Shown here piece by piece: positions 1-9,318 of a stretch of DNA of 46,526 bases (positions within the stretch are counted from its first letter, which is position 1; each line of letters starts with the position of its first letter). The stretch is from an uncultured Lachnospiraceae bacterium (GTDB lineage Bacteria; Bacillota; Clostridia; Lachnospirales; Lachnospiraceae): NCBI GenBank assembly GCA_947626985.1, contig CANQUG010000026.1, forward strand, positions 1 through 46,526. Direction: 5' to 3'. The position numbers and the translations under genes were made by a program. The notes beneath the pieces are model-generated. The model was not told the origin of the DNA. It saw only the letters and a list, made by a program, of their open reading frames with translations, and did not search any database.

Positions 1-137
1 TGCAACCTCCACCTGTATGGCGATTGCGGAGGGTCCTCCTCCATCTCACAAAGAGCATTGCCTTTACTATATAAAAAGTACTGGCATTCAGGACACACTA
101 TGTGATAAACTTTGATTATCCATGGATATACCTCCAT
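1..137 (-). CDS. Possible partial gene running off the left edge, unknown
   Basis: An open frame starts at an ATG at 137 on the minus strand and stays open to the window edge (about 45 codons seen). It contains a CPEC motif near residue 20, which could be half of a zinc ribbon. A second ATG in another frame (124) has a better spaced GGAGG but stops after 11 codons. I do not recognise the product. It lies downstream of the WavE-type gene on the same strand and could be the next gene of the polysaccharide locus, or the start of an unrelated insertion. Coding status is uncertain. Confidence 0.22.
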   Translation of the reverse strand, partial: MEVYPWIIKVYHIVCPECQYFLYSKGNALCEMEEDPPQSPYRWRL

Positions 138-284
138 TGTATTTCGTGCGGTTTGCCAGATATTCATCCATTATACAACGGGGGTATTATTTGGGTACTC
201 TGTTTATCGCCACTTGCGTCCGCTAGTCTCCTCAGCTCCGCTGGGGGATTTATACTGTTTCATTAACACACCTTATTTTTGTAA

Positions 285-1373
285 TTACAACAGCAAATTC
301 ATATATTCTTCATATTCCACTTTATATATCAAATTCCCATTAAACAAACTAAGCCAAGATAAAAAATCAAAATTTGAAAGTCTGTTTCTTTCTAGATCCA
401 TTCTGGTAGAATAACTTCCATCTCTCACATGTTCGCAATACCTTGCGTCATATTTTGCCCAATATAAACGAATCATCGGCTTATCAATCAATATCATACT
501 GTTTTTTAAAAGCGTCCAATATCCCAGAATAGAATCTTCACATATTTCACCAGTACTCTCAAAAAAGCTTTTTATGATATAAATCTCCGCTGTTCCTTTT
601 TTCTCCGCCAACATTTTACGAGTCATGTTCACTCTGTCAATCGACCGCCTCTGATTAAGCGGAATATCTAGCATTTTTTTTATATCTTTCCAATATCCAA
701 AATATAAGAAATCAGAGATATAATATGGTTCAAACATACTGCCATATTCTGTTGCCAAAGTAACAATTCGGTAATTTAGACTTGATGATCCTGTAACCGG
801 ATACTCATTCAACAAATTTTTCAAAAAAGTAAACGCATACGGATGGCTGATTCTCTGATCAGTCCTAGTCTTGCAGATATAATCCGCTTTCATTTCAAGC
901 GCCTTCCTTATCCCTGCCTGCATGGAAACAATCTGATAATTGATATTTCCAATACCACCATATTTCGGCGGTTTGGAAACGACCACAATCGCTCCGGTCT
1001 GTTTCAAACGCTGGATCGTTTCCTGGCTCTCTGTTTCCCATGTCGATACTATAATAAGAAGGTTCCCTTTCATCTGCCTATAATAGAGAATCGTATTAAC
1101 TGTAAAATCATCTGTATGCAGTATTGGTCCCTGTAATACCACAGCAATTAATTCCGTTTCCGCTATAGCCGGCAGCTCACATTCTATATCTGGCTTTACC
1201 GGCCGCAAATGATGGGACACATATAAACCCGTGCCTTTTTCAATATTACGGCAGAACTGTATCATGAACTCTTCTATGATTTTCTTTTCACCATAAAGCT
1301 TTTCCGCCAACTTTAATGGAAATAAAAAAAGGGCGCTCCATACAGAGACCAGTTTTCCAAACAATACTTTCAT
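285..1373 (-). CDS. WavE-type polysaccharide glycosyltransferase
   Basis: The product of about 362 residues resembles the WavE lipopolysaccharide-synthesis family: an early AVVLQGPI stretch, then a TILYYR segment, a STWE motif and a KTRTDQR motif typical of these putative hexosyltransferases. It probably adds a sugar to the growing repeat unit on the inner face of the membrane; the acceptor and donor are unknown. The frame can be extended to a TTG at 1391, but the ATG at 1373 with GGAG upstream (spacing about 12) is the more likely start. It follows wecC by about 21 bases and is probably co-transcribed with it. The family is best known from Gram-negative LPS loci, but members also occur in Firmicutes polysaccharide loci. 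Confidence 0.75.
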   Translation of the reverse strand: MKVLFGKLVSVWSALFLFPLKLAEKLYGEKKIIEEFMIQFCRNIEKGTGLYVSHHLRPVKPDIECELPAIAETELIAVVLQGPILHTDDFTVNTILYYRQMKGNLLIIVSTWETESQETIQRLKQTGAIVVVSKPPKYGGIGNINYQIVSMQAGIRKALEMKADYICKTRTDQRISHPYAFTFLKNLLNEYPVTGSSSLNYRIVTLATEYGSMFEPYYISDFLYFGYWKDIKKMLDIPLNQRRSIDRVNMTRKMLAEKKGTAEIYIIKSFFESTGEICEDSILGYWTLLKNSMILIDKPMIRLYWAKYDARYCEHVRDGSYSTRMDLERNRLSNFDFLSWLSLFNGNLIYKVEYEEYMNLLL

Positions 1374-1394
1374 TACATACTTCAACTCCAATAA

Positions 1395-2621
1395 TTATAG
1401 ATGATAAACACCTGGTATGTCGCAAATATTATGACAGTCAAGCACTATTTTGTTCTTTAACTTATACATATTCTTCTTAATCTCATCATGCTTAACCATA
1501 ATAACGACAAAATCTATACTGTTCAAAAATTCGTCAAGATTATGATATTGGTTGTCAACAATATCTCTTTCAACAAATGGATCATAAACCTTTAATACAG
1601 GAGCAAGATGTCTCTTTTGGCTGTCAATTAGCTGCAAAGTAGGAGACTCTCGACAATCATCTACATTTTCTTTATAAGTTAAACCATAGAGTCCTATACG
1701 CGAAATATTGGTTATACCTCTTTCATCCATAATGGAAGCGATTCTCTGCAAAACAAAATCCGGCATACTATCATTGGTCTTCATAGACTCATCAATGACT
1801 TTAGCCAAACTCGGATAATCTCCTACAAGAAACCACGGATCCACACTAATACAGTGTCCACCCACTCCCGGACCAGGTTGTAGAATATTTACTCTGGGAT
1901 GCATATTGCATATCCGAATAATTTCATACACATCCATATTATCATGTCTACATATTTTCGCTAATTCATTCGCAAAAGCGATATTGACCGCCCGAAATGT
2001 ATTTTCCACCACCTTCGTCATCTCCGCAGTTCGTATATCTGTAACTACAATTTCACCTTGACAAAAAGAAGAATACAGATTCCGAATTCTCTCCCCGACA
2101 CTCACATCATCAGCACCGATTGTCCGGTTATTATGAAGCAATTCATATATCATGTTACCTGGTATAATCCGCTCCGGAGCATGAACTAACTGAATATCAC
2201 ACCCCGTTCTGCGTCCCGAATTTTCAATGACCGGTCTGATATACCTATCAATCGTTCCCGGTGAAATCGTTGATTCTATCACTATAGTTGCTCCTGTGGG
2301 ACATACCGCTAATACAGATTTTATTGCTGCAACTACAAAGCATGGATCAACCTTCTTGCTAAACTTATCATATGGCGTCGGGACAGAAACAATATATGTA
2401 TCCGTAATCTGATATTCTGAACTGAACCTGATCCCGGCCGATACCGCCGACTCAAACAATTCTACCAGACCGGTTTCCTTAAATGTTATATGACCAGCGT
2501 TCAGGGAGCTTACGAGCCCTTCATTATAATCCGTACCAACCACTTCAATTCCATGACTTGCCATCATTAAAGCAGTCGGCAACCCAATATAACCCAATCC
2601 TATCACATTAACCACTTTCAT
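1395..2621 (-). CDS. wecC: UDP-N-acetyl-D-mannosamine dehydrogenase
   Basis: Full-length nucleotide-sugar dehydrogenase of 408 residues. It oxidises UDP-ManNAc to UDP-ManNAc-uronate with two NAD+. Seen in the sequence: N-terminal Rossmann motif GLGYIGLP (residues 8-15), IESTISPGT (about 115-123), the HAPERIIPG segment (about 147-155), a conserved Lys in TKVVENTFRA, and the catalytic Cys257 in GGHCISVDPWF. These fit the WecC/MnaB branch better than UDP-glucose dehydrogenase, though substrate choice within this superfamily is hard to read by eye. An AGGA ribosome site precedes the ATG. It implies that the polymer contains an acidic N-acetylmannosaminuronate residue. No UDP-GlcNAc 2-epimerase is in view, so that enzyme must be encoded elsewhere. 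Confidence 0.9.
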   Translation of the reverse strand: MKVVNVIGLGYIGLPTALMMASHGIEVVGTDYNEGLVSSLNAGHITFKETGLVELFESAVSAGIRFSSEYQITDTYIVSVPTPYDKFSKKVDPCFVVAAIKSVLAVCPTGATIVIESTISPGTIDRYIRPVIENSGRRTGCDIQLVHAPERIIPGNMIYELLHNNRTIGADDVSVGERIRNLYSSFCQGEIVVTDIRTAEMTKVVENTFRAVNIAFANELAKICRHDNMDVYEIIRICNMHPRVNILQPGPGVGGHCISVDPWFLVGDYPSLAKVIDESMKTNDSMPDFVLQRIASIMDERGITNISRIGLYGLTYKENVDDCRESPTLQLIDSQKRHLAPVLKVYDPFVERDIVDNQYHNLDEFLNSIDFVVIMVKHDEIKKNMYKLKNKIVLDCHNICDIPGVYHL

Positions 2622-2670
2622 ATCCTCGCTTTCGCTTTATTGTATTTAAAAAATCTTATCCTTTTGAATT

Positions 2671-2814
2671 CTAAAGCTGATAAAAAACTATATCTACCAT
2701 CGGCCTTACCACGATAATCCAAAGAACCGGAAGACAGTCCAAAGCCAAAGCGACCCCCACATTTCTTAACAGATATATCAACAGAAGCATCACCGTCAGA
2801 CCACATATTTTCAT
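2671..2814 (-). other. Short hydrophobic open frame, possible membrane-protein remnant
   Basis: A 47-codon frame upstream of wecC on the same strand encodes an almost entirely hydrophobic peptide (MLLLIYLL, then VLWIIVV). There is no clear ribosome site. It lies between the decayed transposase and wecC, so it may be the broken start or end of a flippase or acyltransferase lost when the transposon inserted. Assignment to a family is not possible from this length. Confidence 0.18.
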
Positions 2815-2949
2815 ATTATTTTTGAAAATTCTAATGCATTATCAGCAATCTCGTAAAGAAAAATGACTCTCTAAATTTTAGATGGGTTCTTTGGATTTTG
2901 AGGAAATTCCCCCTACATCCCCTTGATTCTGAGGCATTCTACATAAAAC

Positions 2950-4056
2950 CGCTTCTGGTGCCTCACCTTTCGCTTATCCTTTTATCCTATCCGTACCCTT
3001 TGCCCATTATTGTTCTTCTCTCCCGCATTTCTTTTCTTCAGACTCTGCGGCGGTTCCATTGTAGTAGTAACACCAACCTATCCCGGAAACACGGCCATAC
3101 ACCCCTGACTCGCCGAAACCCTCATTTCCAACGCCGTCCAGCATAACCACCCCACCGAACTTTTCATCTCTTATCCCAGACTCAGCATCTCCTCGCACCT
3201 TTTCCTCTCCATGTGGGCTAGGCTCAATGAAACCGTCGCCTACATCCATGATATGACGGTAAATACCTTTTCCACCAGCGACATTGTCCTTTCCGTGATG
3301 AAGGAGTATGTCGAAAATTAAGAAATCAGGCTTCCCCAGACAATCTGCATTGATGAGTTTAATAGCTTCTCCAATTCCAAGAACCCTGCACGGAAACGCT
3401 ACAATACTTAAATACCACTGTATCATTTCCGATGCCAATCGTGATGTTGTCCTTGACATCCTCACCACCATTTACCATGACTTCCTCAGGGATTATTTCT
3501 TCCAATTTCCTCTCGAAGAGCGCTCCAAAGTCCATTTCATCTGCTGTGATATACACGCCGACTTTGCCACACCCACTTCTTCCTGTTTTCCCAAGGCCGT
3601 CATCTGCTATGACAACTTCCATGTCATCCGCCTCCTGAACCAGCGTATGGATGACCTGTGAATCTGCATCCAGAATGCGTTCCGCTTTCAGAACGATATC
3701 CTTTCTTATATCATCCTCAAGCATTCCTCCCACCTGCTCAACACCGCAGATCAGAATCAAGAATCCTATTGGAAAAGCCATGCCCGGCAGAAGTTCCAGC
3801 GGCTCGATAAGATTTTCGAGCTTTCCCCGACATTCGCTGCATGTATGATGACCTCCAGAACTTCCATACGATCTTCCACAAGTCACAGTTTTCAATCCAG
3901 TGCCTCCTGCTCTCCAAATGGATCAGCCAATATCTGTCTTCCGAAGTTTCGGAACTACATCGGGCCTCCAAGAGCACCCGCCAGGCCCGCAAAGAAATCC
4001 TTCTTGCCTCCGGGCTGGGTCCGCATGGAACAATCCACTTGTTCCCTCACCGGTAA
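2950..4056 (+). pseudogene. Decayed ISL3-family transposase
   Basis: No single frame is intact, but a continuous transposase can be followed across at least five frame changes or stops. It has a weak Cys-containing segment about 3045-3080, then LAETLISNAVQHNHPTEL (about 3108-3160) running to TSDIVLSVMKEYVEN and a stop at about 3321, then LPQTICIDEFNSFSNSKNPA, then YHCIISDANRDVVLDIL with a DDE-type core ending in VICYDNFHVIRLLN (to 3661), and a C-terminal part with LDKIFELSPTF and FHKSQFSI to about 4056. The spacing of IDEF and the Asp-Phe-His motif matches ISL3 transposases. It faces opposite to the polysaccharide genes and sits between wecC and a GT4 gene. Long minus-strand frames across it are shadows. 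Confidence 0.8.
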
Positions 4057-4117
4057 AAAATAAAAACAAAGAGGCTTAACCATGAATGAGAAAAACAAAC
4101 TAAGACAAGGTTAACTC

Positions 4118-5242
4118 CTACAGCGTTTCATTCTTACACTCCCTGATATAGTCCACTATAGGTCGTACTTGGAAGCTCCAACTTAACCTTCTTTCCGCAT
4201 ATTCACGCATTGAGGATATGATTTCCTTCTTTCCATATTTAACTACTAAATTTCTATAGAATAATAGAATGTCATTTATATTTATTGGTTGATCTGAAGC
4301 CTCTATCGTCAATGCATAAGCAAAATCTTCGGTGAAATCCACATCGTCATATGCTTTTATAAATGGAATGCCCCTTGCGCAATACTCTCTTGCCTTCAGT
4401 GTACTTACCTGTTTCAAATCAATTCTATGAATACCTAAACTTGCAACAGCAATATCCGCACTATTAAAAATCTGATCCAGTTCTTTACCACTCTTCTTCC
4501 CGTGAAATGTTACATAATCAGCAGTTCCCGTTTGTCTAACTAAATCTTTATATTCAGATAAAGCGGGACCTTCACCCACAAAATCAACCATAACGGTTAT
4601 GGAAAAAGATCGCGCATAATATAATTGCAAGCCTTTAATTAGGCGATCATACCCATGCCAAGGAGCGAACATCGCCACTGCAACTATATGGATTACATTC
4701 CTTTGATTATCATTTGTTTTTCTTACTGGAATTGACGTTAAATTTATTCCATTCTGTGTGCGTATGGTTTTTATCCCCCAAATTGACTTATGCTCAGAAA
4801 ATGTAACAATTCGATCAATATAATGCACATATTTCTTTCTATTAAATCGATCTTTTAACAAATGTATATATCTTTTATATATTTTAGTAAATTCCGTATC
4901 ATAAGGAAAGGTAGGTAATTCTAATATTAAATTTATATTTGGATTATTCTGTTTAATTTTCCTTAGCAAACGAATAAAAGAGCCTGTACAGTATGGTGGC
5001 CTTCGTATATAAATATAATCTACATCTTCAAACTCACGTTTATAAGTCCAAGTTGGGTTAATATTAATAAATGGTATACGAGACAATATTTTCGATATAA
5101 CCGTATGTGTTTCTAACGCCGTTATTAGGGAACAATTCAAATCCCACTCATTAAACGCTTCTATCTGAGCTAAAACTTTTTTTTCAATACCTGTCGGTGA
5201 ATTAATGTCAATATCCTTATAATACAAAAATATTCCTTTCAT
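4118..5242 (-). CDS. GT4-type glycosyltransferase
   Basis: A 374-residue retaining GT-B enzyme. The N-terminal half is divergent; the C-terminal half shows HIVAVAMFAPWHGYDRLI (about 185-202, the start of the donor-binding domain), FVGEGP, VTFHGKKSG, and then KAREYCARGIPF, the glycosyltransferase group 1 donor-site region. It probably transfers a sugar from a nucleotide donor to the lipid-linked repeat unit in the cytoplasm. The start codon overlaps the stop of the polymerase gene by four bases (ATGA), so the two are translationally coupled. Downstream lies the decayed transposase, which separates this gene from wecC. Donor and acceptor are unknown. Confidence 0.8.
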   Translation of the reverse strand: MKGIFLYYKDIDINSPTGIEKKVLAQIEAFNEWDLNCSLITALETHTVISKILSRIPFININPTWTYKREFEDVDYIYIRRPPYCTGSFIRLLRKIKQNNPNINLILELPTFPYDTEFTKIYKRYIHLLKDRFNRKKYVHYIDRIVTFSEHKSIWGIKTIRTQNGINLTSIPVRKTNDNQRNVIHIVAVAMFAPWHGYDRLIKGLQLYYARSFSITVMVDFVGEGPALSEYKDLVRQTGTADYVTFHGKKSGKELDQIFNSADIAVASLGIHRIDLKQVSTLKAREYCARGIPFIKAYDDVDFTEDFAYALTIEASDQPININDILLFYRNLVVKYGKKEIISSMREYAERRLSWSFQVRPIVDYIRECKNETL

Positions 5243-6447
5243 ACCTGTTCCGTCTTCCTTTTTCTATAATAATTCTGTTTCCTTTTATCATAATAAAGAC
5301 ACCATGAAAAAAACATCCAAAAACTGGGGGCCAACCAATATGAATTGCTAAAACTCAACATTGGCATCGAAAGACATAAAAGCACCAGCCCCAGCATTTT
5401 ATCTCCACTTATTATGTTTTCTCCTTTATTCAGAAACACTAGCAATCCTTTTCTCATAAAATATGCAAAAATCAAAAGACCAATCACACCAAATTCAGAT
5501 AAAACTTCCAATATAAATTGATGCACATATACATTCTGTCCATAGCTCAAATACAATCGTTTTTCATAGCCTCCAACACCACTTCCCAAAATGGGATGAT
5601 TTTTTATATTCTCAATAGCAACTTCATAAAGTGGCATCCTTGCATTATTCATTCCCTTAGACGTAAGTGCCAGAGAAAACGTTTTATCTAGTGCTGGTAA
5701 TTGAATCCCTAGCTTTTCCACGATTCCCTGAATACACATCAAGATTGTATTCAGATTTTCAAAGCATATAAACCCTATCAAACTGAACGATAATAATACC
5801 GTTATCGTTGTTCTAAAACTCTTTAGCCTCATTAATAATAAAGAAAACGCAAAAAAACAAATTGCCAATATCGCCCCTCTTGTTCCACAATCGAGCAAAA
5901 GGAAATATAGTGCTAATAATGTCATAATTACTGAAATAAATCTATCCAATGCCGAATTCCGATGTATCGTCTCAACTATTCCAACTACTGCAATAGAATT
6001 AAAAGCATATGCCATTCCCATCTGGAGACTCCAATAATCTTTACTTTGAAGAAATACAGATCTATAAACTAATATATATACTATTATGTATATAATAAAA
6101 ATACTCTTAACATAAGCAAACATCTTCCAATAATCTATATCAAATGATCCAATATAAATCGCTGTTAGACCAAACATAATAAAATGTAGTAAATAATTCT
6201 GCATAAACATAGCGCCATTATATATATACGCTCCCATGAGAACTGATAGTATTACCTCTGTTATAACCACTGCTTTGTAATAAATCCGACGTGGCAATCC
6301 ATTATTCAAAATAGTACATACAAGAAGTATTCCTACAAGAATTATACTAATGTTTGGTATCTGAATAAAACTCGTGATAATACCACAAATATGTGTTTCC
6401 GCAAGTAATGCCGCATATATAAATGAATTAAATCTTTTTTTCTTCAT
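5239..6447 (-). CDS. O-antigen ligase/polymerase-like membrane protein (Wzy-type)
   Basis: A 402-residue very hydrophobic protein with about ten membrane segments and one large outer loop between about 230 and 300. The loop carries HPILGSGVGGYE and is followed by VHQFILEVLSEFGVIGLL, the usual Wzy_C/RfaL signature of an H..ILE.L.E.G.IG pattern. It most likely joins repeat units outside the membrane. Wzy proteins diverge strongly, and a ligase role cannot be excluded from sequence alone. A GAGG ribosome site lies 5-8 bases before the ATG. It follows the GT2 gene by 18 bases and overlaps the next gene. Confidence 0.82.
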   Translation of the reverse strand: MKKKRFNSFIYAALLAETHICGIITSFIQIPNISIILVGILLVCTILNNGLPRRIYYKAVVITEVILSVLMGAYIYNGAMFMQNYLLHFIMFGLTAIYIGSFDIDYWKMFAYVKSIFIIYIIVYILVYRSVFLQSKDYWSLQMGMAYAFNSIAVVGIVETIHRNSALDRFISVIMTLLALYFLLLDCGTRGAILAICFFAFSLLLMRLKSFRTTITVLLSFSLIGFICFENLNTILMCIQGIVEKLGIQLPALDKTFSLALTSKGMNNARMPLYEVAIENIKNHPILGSGVGGYEKRLYLSYGQNVYVHQFILEVLSEFGVIGLLIFAYFMRKGLLVFLNKGENIISGDKMLGLVLLCLSMPMLSFSNSYWLAPSFWMFFSWCLYYDKRKQNYYRKRKTEQV

Positions 6448-6465
6448 GTTATCCTCAAATTTATT

Positions 6466-7293
6466 CTACATGCGAAGTCCATCAATAATCCCTTTATGTA
6501 TTGCAACAACCTTCTGCATTTTTTCTGACTCAAAGCAAAGTACTTTTATCCACTCCGCAAAAATAAATGCCGTTGTTCTCCAACATGAAAAAAAATGAGA
6601 ATATTTACGCGAGCAGTATATGCGATTCCTCACTTGATAATATTTTCTTTTGGGATTATGATTTGTCGTTCTTATTGTAAATCCTATCAATCTAAACTCT
6701 TTGATATTGCCATACTGATGAAGTAAAATCGTGTTACAATCTTGTATGATTCTATAGCCTGCATCTATCAGTCTAGCACACAACTCAAAATCTACATAAT
6801 CAATAAATAAGCGTGAATCAAAACCTCCAACTTTCAAAACTGCCTCTGTATTCGTTAATGTGCCAGAAGTAATGCATCTATCCACATCATAATATAAATC
6901 CGCAATTCTGTACGGTTGTTCCATTGAATTTCTATCTTTAATCAAAGGAGCAATCATAGCCAATCGAGGTGTTTTAATATATCGGAGATAGGACAAAACC
7001 ATATCTCGTGGACATATGGAATCTTGATCTAAAGTTAGTACCCACTCATATCCTTCTGTACTTGAAATACGTACTATTTGATTTAGCGCATTTGCTATTC
7101 CTTTATTACACCCATTATTAATGTATTCGACTTTACTATTATTTAACCACCGTGGCGATAACGTATAATTATCACTATTGTCTATCAAAATGATATGATC
7201 TACCTGAGAAACTATGGCTGACAAATTCTGTTCTAACCGTTCATTATTTGGATTATATATAACAATTCCACATGCTATTTTAGGCATTTCCAT
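6466..7293 (-). CDS. GT2-family glycosyltransferase, rhamnosyltransferase-like
   Basis: A 275-residue GT-A enzyme. GIVIYNPN (about 9-16) begins the nucleotide-binding fold, IILIDNSDN follows, and LTLDQDS (about 87-93) is the variant DxD seen in rhamnosyltransferase-type GT2 proteins. An FDSRLFIDYVDFELCAR segment (about 155-171) supplies the catalytic ED-type acids. A basic, aromatic C-terminus could bind the membrane. The start overlaps the HAD gene's end by 14 bases, with AAGGG upstream of the first ATG; an internal ATG two codons later is an alternative. Rhamnose as donor is an inference from family similarity only. Confidence 0.82.
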   Translation of the reverse strand: MEMPKIACGIVIYNPNNERLEQNLSAIVSQVDHIILIDNSDNYTLSPRWLNNSKVEYINNGCNKGIANALNQIVRISSTEGYEWVLTLDQDSICPRDMVLSYLRYIKTPRLAMIAPLIKDRNSMEQPYRIADLYYDVDRCITSGTLTNTEAVLKVGGFDSRLFIDYVDFELCARLIDAGYRIIQDCNTILLHQYGNIKEFRLIGFTIRTTNHNPKRKYYQVRNRIYCSRKYSHFFSCWRTTAFIFAEWIKVLCFESEKMQKVVAIHKGIIDGLRM

Positions 7294-9112
7294 TTTTTTG
7301 ATCCCTTACTTTTCTTAATATATTGAATACATCATAATAAGGAAAAGGAAACCTTATATTCCTTTTTATAAAACCGACGTTCCAACCTGCAGCTACAGCT
7401 TCTTTACAAAATTCCTTAATTGAAAATCTTTTAATTCTGTGTGCCAATTTAATCTGTCGGTCATCAAAAAAACACCATTCACCTATATAATCCAACAACT
7501 GTATAGGTGGATTCTTAAAAAGGATAACTAACTGCTTTAGAATCTGGTCTTTTGCTAAAATTCCATATTTTTCTTGAAGTGTATGGTATTGTTTTACAAA
7601 TAAAACAATACCATCTTGAATTGCCAATAAATGATCCTTCATAGATACAGATAATTCATTAGGCGCTAATATTGCTCCTGTTTCGTTATACCCCAATGTA
7701 GTGCCATGCGGTGCAGAATAAACGAACTCTAAAAAACTACAGCCTGAAGTAATAACTTCTCTGTTTATACTATCTTTATAATCAAATAAAAAGCTCAAAT
7801 TTTTCATTCCGTTGTCGAGATATTTTTTTATTTCCTTTCTCTGTCCTAAAAAGAATCCTATAATCTCCTGTTTGATTCCACAAAAATGCAACATATTAAT
7901 AAAATTATTCTGCATTGTACCGGTCCAACCAATATCTACAATTCCTGCAACAGACTCACTACTATCAATTTCATTTAACATGTATTTTTTTGCGTACTTA
8001 GCTTGTCTATCTGATTCTTCCTTTAGAGCCGGTAATATTATTCCATAAAAAAGCTCCTTATTCTTAATTTCTCGTAATTCTGTACCTAATCTTATATTCT
8101 CTTTTTCCAAATTGCTTTTTACCGTCTTCTCATCTATTCCCAGTTTATTTAAAAAACGTCCTACCGTCATGGTAGGATTATCAATATACATCAATTTTTT
8201 TATATCTTCAAATTTTTTACAGGTTTGTAACTGGGGTACAGATAAACTTTTTCTGGAAACATACAGATATTTTGTTTTTATTTCATTTCCATAAAGATCA
8301 TCAAATACTTTCTTTAATATCCAACCCTCTCTTGAAAAAAAATACAGCAAATTAATATTCTGTTCTTTACATTTTGAGTGTATCCAGGTAATATATGCCA
8401 AAGTAAGTGCTCCAAAATAAAAATATCCTATCTTTTCATCTCTATTTGTACATATATTAAGCGTATTCTTTGTAAATTTCTCTATAGGTAGCAACCTATC
8501 TCTTCGAATATAAATACTTCGTACTCGATTTAGTTTCGCATTAAGTACATCACTTTTTATATTATCTCCTATATGTAAAATTTCAGATGGTGATATTTTC
8601 AAGTCTTGACAAACTTTCCGGTATAAACTTCCATACTGGCATTTACTGAATCCCTCATATCCAGAGATGTAGATTCGGAATATATTATCTACACCGCATT
8701 TATGTAATATGCGCAACAGTAATTCCTGTGATAAATACATATCAGATATAATGACTATTTTTTTCTTTAGTGCAAGAAAATATTTATACAAAAATAAACC
8801 TTTTTCATTAGGATAGGCAAGATCATATTCTATTTCCTCTTCTAATCGTCTGCAAATACACTTATCTATTTCGGATATGTCATTAATATTAGCATAGATT
8901 TTCTCTAGAGTAATATTACATACTCTCTGGGTATACAATTCTCTTTCTGCCTTTATTCTTTTCCGAGTAAAATCGTCAATTTTTTTATCATATAACTCAT
9001 AGAAACGATTCTCAAGAATTTTAAACACGCAGTTTGGAGCGGATACCAGTCGATTTACCAATGTTCCATATAAATCAAAGGAGATAACTCCATATTTTTC
9101 ATATTTTTTCAA
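7280..9112 (-). CDS. HAD-superfamily protein of polysaccharide loci (COG5610-like)
   Basis: A 610-residue two-part protein. Residues 1-210 form a HAD domain: FDLYGTLV (12-19, nucleophile Asp13, with Tyr in place of the second Asp), VIISDMYLS (motif II Ser), a Lys in the SKCQYGSLYRKV region and HIGDNIKSDV (motif IV acids). Residues 230-610 form a poorly described domain with IVDIGWTGTMQNNF, which recurs in such proteins in polysaccharide loci. The Tyr substitution is more usual in dehalogenase-type HADs than in phosphatases, so its substrate is open. Translation seems to start at TTG (9112), since GGGAG lies 8 bases upstream and no in-frame ATG follows nearby. It is in a run of overlapping genes. 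Confidence 0.75.
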   Translation of the reverse strand: MKKYEKYGVISFDLYGTLVNRLVSAPNCVFKILENRFYELYDKKIDDFTRKRIKAERELYTQRVCNITLEKIYANINDISEIDKCICRRLEEEIEYDLAYPNEKGLFLYKYFLALKKKIVIISDMYLSQELLLRILHKCGVDNIFRIYISGYEGFSKCQYGSLYRKVCQDLKISPSEILHIGDNIKSDVLNAKLNRVRSIYIRRDRLLPIEKFTKNTLNICTNRDEKIGYFYFGALTLAYITWIHSKCKEQNINLLYFFSREGWILKKVFDDLYGNEIKTKYLYVSRKSLSVPQLQTCKKFEDIKKLMYIDNPTMTVGRFLNKLGIDEKTVKSNLEKENIRLGTELREIKNKELFYGIILPALKEESDRQAKYAKKYMLNEIDSSESVAGIVDIGWTGTMQNNFINMLHFCGIKQEIIGFFLGQRKEIKKYLDNGMKNLSFLFDYKDSINREVITSGCSFLEFVYSAPHGTTLGYNETGAILAPNELSVSMKDHLLAIQDGIVLFVKQYHTLQEKYGILAKDQILKQLVILFKNPPIQLLDYIGEWCFFDDRQIKLAHRIKRFSIKEFCKEAVAAGWNVGFIKRNIRFPFPYYDVFNILRKVRDQKNGNA

Positions 9113-9318
9113 TACTATTACTCCCTATATAATACTTCCAAATATATAAAGTGTATCTTGCTACAAGAATAAAACGCATAACCCAAAACTGAATCCTGAA
9201 AATAAATGATTTCAACAATTGGGAAAATAAGTACTTTACTATTTCTAAGAGAAATTTTTACGATACTTTCAGCGCTATAATTTTTTTGTTTAAGTTATTT
9301 CTTCCCTCTAATTTAATT

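Noticed and set aside
3007-3895. Two long minus-strand frames
   Set aside because: They are antisense to the decayed ISL3 transposase, whose motifs are clear on the plus strand.
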